DNA of 8,480 nucleotides from Bacillota bacterium (GTDB taxonomy: Bacteria; Bacillota; Clostridia; Peptostreptococcales; Anaerovoracaceae), in contig JABUTE010000259.1 of the NCBI GenBank assembly GCA_021443825.1, positions 1 to 8,480 on the forward strand, given 5' to 3'. Shown here piece after piece: positions 1 through 7,500 of this stretch (positions within the stretch are counted from its first letter, which is position 1; each line of letters starts with the position of its first letter). The notes beneath the pieces were generated by a model, which saw only the letters and a list, made by a program, of their open reading frames with translations, was not told the origin of the DNA and did no database searches. The translations under genes were made by a program, and so were the position numbers.

Positions 1-1370
1 TGGGCATGGGGCATTATCTTGAGATGTCACAGCATTATCATTCACTTAATGAGCAGGAGATACTGGCATCGCCTTCCCTCATGCAGGCCATGAGCATGCT
101 GTGCAGCCTGGAGACCGATTACGAGGCCTCCGAAAAATGGTACGGCAGGCTGCGGGAACGGGCCCTGACCGAAAAAAGCCGTGAGCTGCGGAGCCGGGTA
201 GCATGGCTGGATATCTGTCTTCCCCAGCGCAGCGTAACCGAGCTGATCCCCATGATCCCCAAACTGTTCGATCTGGTAAGCGCAAAGGATATCGAATTCG
301 ATCCCATGGCGGTGACCGGCAACCTTCCCAGCGTCATGAACGGCGGAAAAGACTATTCCGCCTGGTCGGGGCAGGATAAACTCCTGGCCCAGACCATCGG
401 CCATGCGCTGGAGAGCGTTTTGGGCAAAGAAGGGGTCGGTCTGATCGATTGCGCCGTAGCCGAAAGCCGGTTCGAAAAGGGAGAAGATATCTCTTCCCGT
501 ATCATCCGCCTGCTGGGCCGGCTGCAGGAGATCCAGCGAAGAGGCACCCCGGATATGGAATTCGCCGTGGTCGGCCTGGCTGCCCGCACCCAGATCGCGG
601 CCGGCAGGGCCAGAGACGCATGGGAGCTGATCGATAATCTGCGCACCCGCTACGAAGAGGCGGGGCTTACCCGTTTTCTTCCCAATATGGATGCGATGCT
701 TTGCCGCATCGCCCTGCAAAAAGACGATCGGGACCATGTCGCCCGATGGTACCGTGAAAAAGCCCCCAAAGATCCGGTACGGGTGTGGGTCACCCGCCGC
801 TATGAATATATCACCGAGGCCATGGCGCTGCTCAGCATGGGCGAAAACGAAAAGGCCATGATGTCCCTTTCTCCGCTGCTGGATTATTTTGACCGCTGCA
901 GCCGCCATATCGATTCCATCAAAAGCCACCTGCTGCTGGCCATTGCCGGCTACCGGCTGGGGAACGACCTCTGGCAGAGCGATCTGAACAAGGCCCTCTG
1001 CGAGGCGGCTGAATTCGGCTTTACCCGCACCGTCAGCGAGCTGGGTGCCGCCATTCTTCCCTTGCTTGAAAAAAGCGATTTCAGCGAAGATAAGGAGTTT
1101 CTCAAAGCGGCTCTTCTGGCGGCCCGAGAACAGACCGCCATGTTTCCCCGGTTTCTGGAGCCGCAGGTGCGCCTTCAGACGCCCCTTACCCAGGCCGAAC
1201 TGCAGGTGCTGCGCATGATCTGCGCCGACAAGAGCAACCAGCAGATCGCCGATGCCTTAGGCACCAAGCTTCCCACGGTGAAGACCCAGGTGCATTGCAT
1301 CTTCGAAAAGCTTAACGTAAAGCGCCGCAGCGAAGCCAAGACCGCTGCCCAGACGCTGAAGCTGTTTTAA
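1..1370 (+). CDS. LuxR family transcriptional regulator, MalT-like, C-terminal part (5' end outside window)
   Basis: DNA-binding regulator of the MalT-like (STAND ATPase) LuxR class. The frame is open to the left edge of the window, and the first ATG at base 6 has no room for a ribosome binding site. Members of this class are usually about 800-900 residues, with an N-terminal ATPase, so I read this as the C-terminal half of a longer protein. The visible start (GHYLEMS, then SPSLMQAMSMLCSLETDYEASEKWY) matches the segment that normally follows the ATPase/winged-helix part. A helical, TPR-like region follows (roughly residues 30-370 counted from base 6), with helix pairs such as 145-160 and 193-211. 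The LuxR helix-turn-helix occupies residues 394-454. The frame ends with two stop codons in a row. The signal it senses cannot be told from this part. The downstream giant surface protein is a plausible target, which is an inference from position only. Confidence 0.9.
   Translation, partial: GMGHYLEMSQHYHSLNEQEILASPSLMQAMSMLCSLETDYEASEKWYGRLRERALTEKSRELRSRVAWLDICLPQRSVTELIPMIPKLFDLVSAKDIEFDPMAVTGNLPSVMNGGKDYSAWSGQDKLLAQTIGHALESVLGKEGVGLIDCAVAESRFEKGEDISSRIIRLLGRLQEIQRRGTPDMEFAVVGLAARTQIAAGRARDAWELIDNLRTRYEEAGLTRFLPNMDAMLCRIALQKDDRDHVARWYREKAPKDPVRVWVTRRYEYITEAMALLSMGENEKAMMSLSPLLDYFDRCSRHIDSIKSHLLLAIAGYRLGNDLWQSDLNKALCEAAEFGFTRTVSELGAAILPLLEKSDFSEDKEFLKAALLAAREQTAMFPRFLEPQVRLQTPLTQAELQVLRMICADKSNQQIADALGTKLPTVKTQVHCIFEKLNVKRRSEAKTAAQTLKLF
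1185..1367 (+). other. LuxR-type helix-turn-helix domain
   Basis: This is the DNA-binding end of the upstream regulator, residues 394-454 counted from base 6. It opens with LTQAELQVLRMI, the usual LT.xE.xVL start. SNQQIADALG forms the scaffold helix, and LPTVKTQVHCIFEKLNVKRR is the recognition helix plus the dimer-helix start. The Val-Lys pair (425-426) and the KLNV-type end are kept. The histidine commonly found in the TVKxH motif is a glutamine here (residue 428). Confidence 0.93.
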
Positions 1371-1404
1371 TAAAGTTTATTTTTAATATACAGGAGGAAA
1401 ATCA
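1371..1404 (+). promoter_or_regulatory. Short AT-rich intergenic gap with second in-frame stop
   Basis: The gap is 34 bases long. Its first three bases form a second in-frame stop directly after the regulator's TAA, giving TAATAA, a safeguard against readthrough. The rest is AT-rich up to the ribosome binding site. I see no GC-rich hairpin followed by a T-run, so there is no intrinsic terminator, and no convincing promoter. This fits transcription continuing from the regulator gene into the giant gene, although a promoter inside the regulator's coding region cannot be excluded. Confidence 0.6.
1392..1397 (+). promoter_or_regulatory. Ribosome binding site AGGAGG of the giant surface protein gene
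   Basis: A perfect AGGAGG lies seven bases before the ATG at 1405. It decides the start of the giant gene. The next residues form a textbook signal peptide, which supports the same choice. Confidence 0.92.
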
Positions 1405-1503
1405 ATGAACACCATCGTGCATCGAACGCACAAAAGCAGAGTCTTAGCTCTTACGCTGGCTCTTGCTATGTGCCTTTCGCTTGTGCCGATCGAGGCGTTT
1501 GCT
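1405..1503 (+). other. Sec signal peptide of the giant protein
   Basis: Residues 1-33. The basic n-region holds Arg7, Lys10 and Arg12. The hydrophobic core runs about 13-28 (VLALTLALAMCLSLVP). The Ala31-Phe32-Ala33 site fits signal peptidase I cleavage before Ala34. Cys23 sits in the middle of the core behind Met22 and is not a proper lipobox, so a lipoprotein is unlikely. Confidence 0.92.
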
Positions 1504-4500
1504 GCATCCGACGCGGTGCGGCTTACCCCGCCGGGCGGCAAAGGCTCGATCACCGTTAGCGGCGGCGTACAGGGCGATGCTTGGGATACCGCGGTCGATG
1601 ATTCCGGAAGAGGTCTGCACCTCTTTATCAGGACCCCGGATTCGATCACTGTATCAGGCAATGCCACCGACGTTACGATCCATATGGTCGGAGGACGGAG
1701 CGGCCGCGCAAGCCTGATCATCAAGAATCTGACCATCGACAATACGGAGTTCGTATCGCTGGATGCCCCGACCGGAGAGCTTGCTCCCCAGCCGGTCATC
1801 TCTGCGGAATGCAGCTCTGTGGCGGTAACGGTAGACGGCACCTGTAATCTGACCGGTGCCAGCTCGATCGCCATCGCAGGCAGAAGCGATGTTACCGCAG
1901 AGCAGCTTCGCGAAATGCCCCAGTACGGTATGCCTGCCATTCTGGTCAGATACGCAAGCTCGCTGACCGTTTACGGCAGCGGAACCCTTAATGTCACCGG
2001 CTCCGACCGGGCCGCAGCCATCGGCAACGCTCCCAAGGTCTACGGTGCTTTTAACACCATCCGGCTGGACGGCGCCAACATCAATGCCACCGGCGGCAGC
2101 TTCAGCCCTGCGATAGGTGCTTCCTGGGGCTCTTACGGCGGCGGCACCGTAGCTGTTTCTAACGGTACCCATAAGCTGACCGGCGGCATCAATGCCCCGG
2201 CTCTCGGCGCAGGTGCCAATGCATCGGTCAATCTGATCGATATTTCCGGCGGCACGACCTATATCCGCGCCGGTGAAGGAAACGGAGGCGTTGCTCTGGG
2301 CGCAGGCGTCAACGGCGGCATCACCCAGATCAAACAGACCGGCGGCACCGTTTCTGCCTTTGCGGGCGAAGAAGGGCTGGGCAACAGCGCTATCGGCGTC
2401 GCCTACGACGAAAGCCAAAGCCTTGCGTCCGGCTCGCAGACCACCTATAACCTGAGCGGCGGCACTGCCAAGGTCTACGGCAACCCCGCGGTGGGAAGCC
2501 GCACCGTTGTTCCCGCAGAGGAGCCTCTGCCGGGCCATCGCGGCTTCTTCCTTGACCAGTATGTCTACAATTTCTATGAATCGACCCGTGGGGCGGAGAT
2601 CGATCTGAACCCCACGGTCTTCCCCATCGGTGCTTCTGCCGATGAGCTTTCCTATACCTATACCTCGTCCGATCCGGAGCTGGTCGTTGTGTCCGACGAC
2701 GGCGCGGTGAGCCTGGGCAGCCGCCATGTCAGCGGCTCCGAAGCCGAGGTGGCGACCGTCACCGTCCGGTGCAATGAGACAGGTGTAGAGGCGGCAGTCA
2801 CCGTCTATGTGTGGGATGCTCCCCAGATCGATCTGACCATCACCGAGCTTTCCGGCCATCCGGAGGTCTCTGATATTTCGAAGGTGAGAGAAGTATATCT
2901 GGGCGTAGGCGATTATGTGCAGCTTGCGGAATCCCACTCGCTGGAGCCCTTCCCCCAGAAGATCACCTGGAAGCTCAGCGACAATCTTTTTCTTGATGTG
3001 CCGCGCTCCTTTGTATCCCTTGAAAACGGCCGTCTGACCTGCAACCAGATCCCCACCAGCGATCAGTTGTGGACCGGCGATATTCCTTATGTGATCGTTT
3101 CGGTCTATGCTTCGGATGAAGTCACCAAAGCATCGGTAAAGGTCTATCTGAAGCAAGGTTACGTTTATCCCAATGATATCGCTCTGGAAGAGACCCTTCC
3201 CATAACACGGAACGTGTATGGTAATACCGGCGTAAGCTTTCAGGCTTCCGCTGTGGGCGGAACGGATGACCGGCTGGAATGGAGCTCATCCGATGAGACG
3301 ATCCTCAAATATGAGAAGAGGGACGACTGGTTTAGGGTCATCCGCTACGGAGAGGTGACCATCACCGCCCGCGCTGTCAGCATCGATATCGAAAAGAGCT
3401 TTCCCGTGACCGTTCGCGACCCGGCAGCTACAGCAAAATCACTGCAGGATCTGAAGGAGATCATCGACTATTCTGTAACATTAAAGGAAAGCGTCGCGAC
3501 GGAAGAGGTCGACGGCACCAGATATACCACACCGGAAGCGATGGAGATCTTCGAGACTGCCATCGCAACCGCGCAGGAACGATACGGTCAGTATAAGGCA
3601 GCGTTTGATGCCGATGAGTATGTTTCCTCCGGCGAGGTGTATCGCACAACCCTCGACATACGAGATGCCAGAGACGATTTCGGAGAGACCCTTAAGTATT
3701 ACAAGGCTATCGAGAACGTTTACATCCATAATGGCAATGTTGCCCCGGCAACCTTCAGGACCTTCGTAGGCAATACGACCGACCACAGCCTCAGAGTGTG
3801 GCCCTGCTGGAATACCGATGACTTCACATGGACAGTCGAGCCGGAAGGCATCGTTTCCATTGAAATTGGGGAAGGGGAAGAAGACGGCGCCTATGAAGAC
3901 GGCGCCAGTATATGGTATCCCTTAACGATGACAGGTATCAGCTGCGGCACAGCGACATTCATCGGCCGCTCGGTGCTCAATCCTACCAAAAGCAGCAGGC
4001 AGACCATCATCGTCGAAAACGACAAGCGCGAGCTGGCCAAGGCCGTCGAGGCCGGAGATGTGATCCGCAAGAGCGTTAAAGGCTATTACGGAGACGGCGG
4101 AGATATCATGCCCGTCGGACGGCTGACCATGAATCTTGAGATCGGCGAAAAGGAGATCCTCCAGCAGTATTCCAATGCAGTCGTCAATTTGTATTACGAC
4201 GCAAAGGAAGTATATGACAACCTGACGGCCACCCAGGAAGAGATCGATGACATCACCGAGCGGCTGAATGCGGCGGTCGAGGCGTTCTATGCCAACCTGC
4301 GGGTGGGCGGCAACCACGTTCTGGACCTTACCGTGCGCGAGATCAAAGGCTACGTCAACGGTGATACGGCCTGGACACAGGAAGGTTCCTGGCTGGTGCT
4401 CGATATTACCGGCGAATACAACGACCGGAAGATCACCGACAATCTGATCCTGACGGTCGAGCCGGAAGGTGCTATGGGGCTCGATAATCCTCCAAAGCCC

Positions 4501-7500
4501 TATTATAACGACGATTATACTGTCGCAGAGTTTTTTTTCCGTCCGATGGAAGCAGGTGAGGCCACCATCACCGTAACGGTAGAGGAGGATCCCACCGTCT
4601 TCGTACAGAAGACCATCACAGGAAAGGAAACTGCCGCCGTTGAAGGCATTCAGGGCTCGTTAGAATGGCCCGTTTATGACGTCTACAGCTATATGACCGA
4701 AGATGAGGTCATCGAGCGGTTTTATAATTATCTTACCATTGATCTGATCAGCGAGTTCGGAGAATATGAACTCTCTACGCACTATAACAGCATGCTGTCT
4801 ATATCCTTTGTCGACAGCGACGTGCTGATCAATGGCGGTCAGACGGAGCTTCACGTAGCCCTGACAGATGACTTGCTCGATATTTTTGCGGAATGGGGCT
4901 ATGTCTTTTCCGACGCTGCCGATACATACGATTGCTATGTTCCGGTAACGATCCAGGTCACCCAATTCGATCTGTACGGATCGCAGGGCGAAGAAGAGCC
5001 TGCCGAAGAACCGGACGAAGAGACCGTTGAAGAGCCCGAAGAAGCTTCGGAAGATCCGGAAGAGCTGGATCCTCTCACGGCACTGGTCGCTGCGTTGGGC
5101 GGCTTTGATACCGACACCTATGCGCCCGTTGCCCTGCAGACCCTTTCCGCTAACGGCTACGAATTCACTGCCAACATCAGCGGCGGCGAGCTGACGGCCG
5201 GCGGCGTAGGCGGTCCTGCCCTTTGCGGCGCAGGCGACGCGTTGAATATCACCGGCGGCGTCATCAACCTGTCGACCAATACCGGCGCAGCCTATTTCAA
5301 TGAAGAAACAAGACGGGATGTCTTCGGCGGCATTCTGGTGCTCGGCTCTGTCGGCTCCCGTGCGCAGCGCTATAACGAAGCCCGGTTTGCAGCCGCCTAT
5401 CCCGACGTCTGCGCCCTGGTCGTATTCGACGTTAACAGCGGCGCAAACGCCACCACCCATATGGGAACTGCCTGCGGCGCAGCCGTCATGGCATCGGAGG
5501 GCTTTGTTCCTGTCAACGGCGGCGCAAACCGCACCTGGAATATTCCCGCCAATACCAAGATCTATGTTCCCGACGAGGTCACCCTCGATATCGAAGGCAC
5601 CTTTAACGGAGATACCGCCCGCGGCGATATCTTCGGCAACTATTTCTTTGCTCCCTCCGGCTATGTGCTGGGCGAGGGCAAGTGGCCCGGAAAGGCAAAG
5701 GAAGAGACCGGTCCCACCGAGATCATTCCCCAGCATCCCGACGGGCCCGGCAGTGCCGACAGCATGAACAATGTTACCGGCTTTGTGGGCATCATCGAAA
5801 GCGGAAAGTCCAACGGCTACAAGAAGACCGTTGCGGCAGCCAACAGCATCGATGCGCTGGAAAGCGCTGCAAAGACGCAGAACGGCAGCCTGCTGGCCGT
5901 CTTCTCTGCCGGCGCCTACGGTTTCCGCAAGCTCAGCGACACCCGCTACGAGCCGGTCAAGAACGGAAATGAGTTTATCGTTTCCATCGGAAGCAACGGC
6001 GCCCTGAAGGCCGTTTCCATCAACTCCTCCTCCAGCTTTGAGATCGTGCAGGATAGCGACGGCGTTACCGTTACCGGTCACTACGTCAAGCTGCGCGGAC
6101 CTCAATATACCATCTATGCCCCCGGCGGCACCTCAGAGGATGCCGATGTCATCGCTTCTTACGAAAACGGCGAATGCATGGCAGACAGCGCTCTGGCGGG
6201 CACCTTTGAGATCGATCCGCAGTGGAACGAGGCTGTGTTCAGCGTTCCCGAGATCTTCGGCTGCGGCTTTGCTCTGGAGACGGTCGCACCGCTGCGCAGC
6301 GGCAGCAAGCTGCGTTTTGGCGGCAACCTGTCCATCAGCACCCCCATCGTTGACATTGCGGATATTTCCGTAAGCCAGCTGCAGATCAACTACAGCTCCT
6401 CCAGCGTTCGTCTGGGCGGTCTGGAGGCTGCCGGCAGGGTCGAGATCCCCGATATCGCCGGCATGATCGGCGGCAGCGCATCTGTCGATATCAATACCTT
6501 TGAAGACGGCGGCAACGACGCCCACTTCGAATTTGATGTCGAGATCACCACACCTGTTGTCGCCGGTGAGTTCGAGCTGCGCTTTGCCAAGGCTCGCGGC
6601 GCGTGGGTTCCCGATAATCTGTATCTGTTTGTCGACACCGATCCGGGAATTCCTCTCGTTCCTCCCGTCGTCGTTGCCTATCTGAAGGGCGGCGGTCTGG
6701 GCTTCTACAATCTGGCCGACACCATCAATCTGAAGGCCGGACAGATACCTCCTCTCACCCTGCGCGGCACCCTCAGCGCCAGCGTCGTCGATTGCATCGA
6801 AGGAAAGGGCGACATTATGGTCGGTCTGCAGGGCTTTGATATCGCCCTGCGGGATGCCACCATCCTGGAGCTTGACTTCCTGCAGGAGGCAGCCATCTAC
6901 GCCAAGCTGACCACCGGCGACCGCGATGTTCCCGGACGGGGCACCTATAACGGCCTCGGCATGGAAATGGGCGGCCGGCTGGAGCTGGGCGGCGACATCA
7001 AGGGCAAGGTCGAGCTGAGTGCCGGCGGTCAGCTGGCCATGGGCGCCTTTACCGGCGTTCGCACGGTCGACCGCGGCAAGGAAGTTCTGCTGGAGTTCTA
7101 CATCACCGGTGAGCTTCACGGCGAAGTCGCTATTCCCAAGGGCGCACTTCTTTCGATCTGGTTCATCAAGATCCCATGGTCGAGGATCAGTGCAGGTGCC
7201 AAGACCAGCTTCTACATGGGCGCCAGCAGCTATTGCACCGTCATGGACGAAAGCAGCGTCAGAAGCCTGTTCTCCCAGATGGTCAAGAATGCCAGAGCCT
7301 ACGGCAGCATCACGGCCATCGCTTATGCGGAGCTTTGGGCGGGCATCAAGGGATGGGTCCGCGTCGACTACGTTATCGGAAAGAATTTTGATTTCGACTA
7401 CGGCAAGGGCTCTGCTCCCGACCTTCCCGTTTACACCCTCAGCTCTTCTTCCGGCGGCAAGAATCTCTTCTCCAGCGTAGAACCTGTTTACGACGGAGAA

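Noticed and set aside
6..8. ATG at base 6 as the true start of the regulator
   Set aside because: The frame is open to the window edge, no ribosome binding site is visible, and the sequence matches the middle of a MalT-like protein, not its beginning.
42..929. 295-codon open frame on the - strand opposite the regulator
   Set aside because: Codon-aligned shadow of the LuxR gene, whose helix-turn-helix domain and family-typical sequence are clear on the + strand.
1384..1389. TAATAT as a -10 promoter box for the giant gene
   Set aside because: No reasonable -35 sequence lies about 17 bases upstream (that position is GCTGTT inside the regulator's last codons), and AT-rich gaps often show such matches by chance.
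1465..1473. Possible lipobox around Cys23 of the giant protein
   Set aside because: The residue before the Cys is Met, and the Cys lies inside the hydrophobic core. A normal signal peptidase I site (Ala-Phe-Ala) follows at residues 31-33.
1654..3156. 500-codon open frame on the - strand
   Set aside because: Its codons align exactly with those of the + strand giant gene, so its stops can only arise where the sense gene uses TTA, CTA or TCA, which are rare here. It ends at the TCA codon at 1654. The + strand frame has a signal peptide, ribosome binding site and recognisable modules, so this is a shadow.
5300..5767. Several + strand frames of 60-155 codons inside the giant gene (also around 5682-6373 and 7019-7480)
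   Set aside because: They are out of frame with the continuous giant frame and rich in Ser/Arg/Pro/Ala, as expected from shifted reading of GC-rich codons. No domain was recognised.
4660..6105. 481-codon open frame on the - strand
   Set aside because: Same codon-aligned shadow effect, ending at the TTA codon at 4660. Its translation is low-complexity Gly/Ala/Asp-rich with no recognisable family.
6133..7119. 328-codon open frame on the - strand
   Set aside because: Codon-aligned shadow of the giant gene, ending at the TCA codon at 6133, with no independent support. The - strand frame at 3922-4317 is explained the same way (TTA at 3922).
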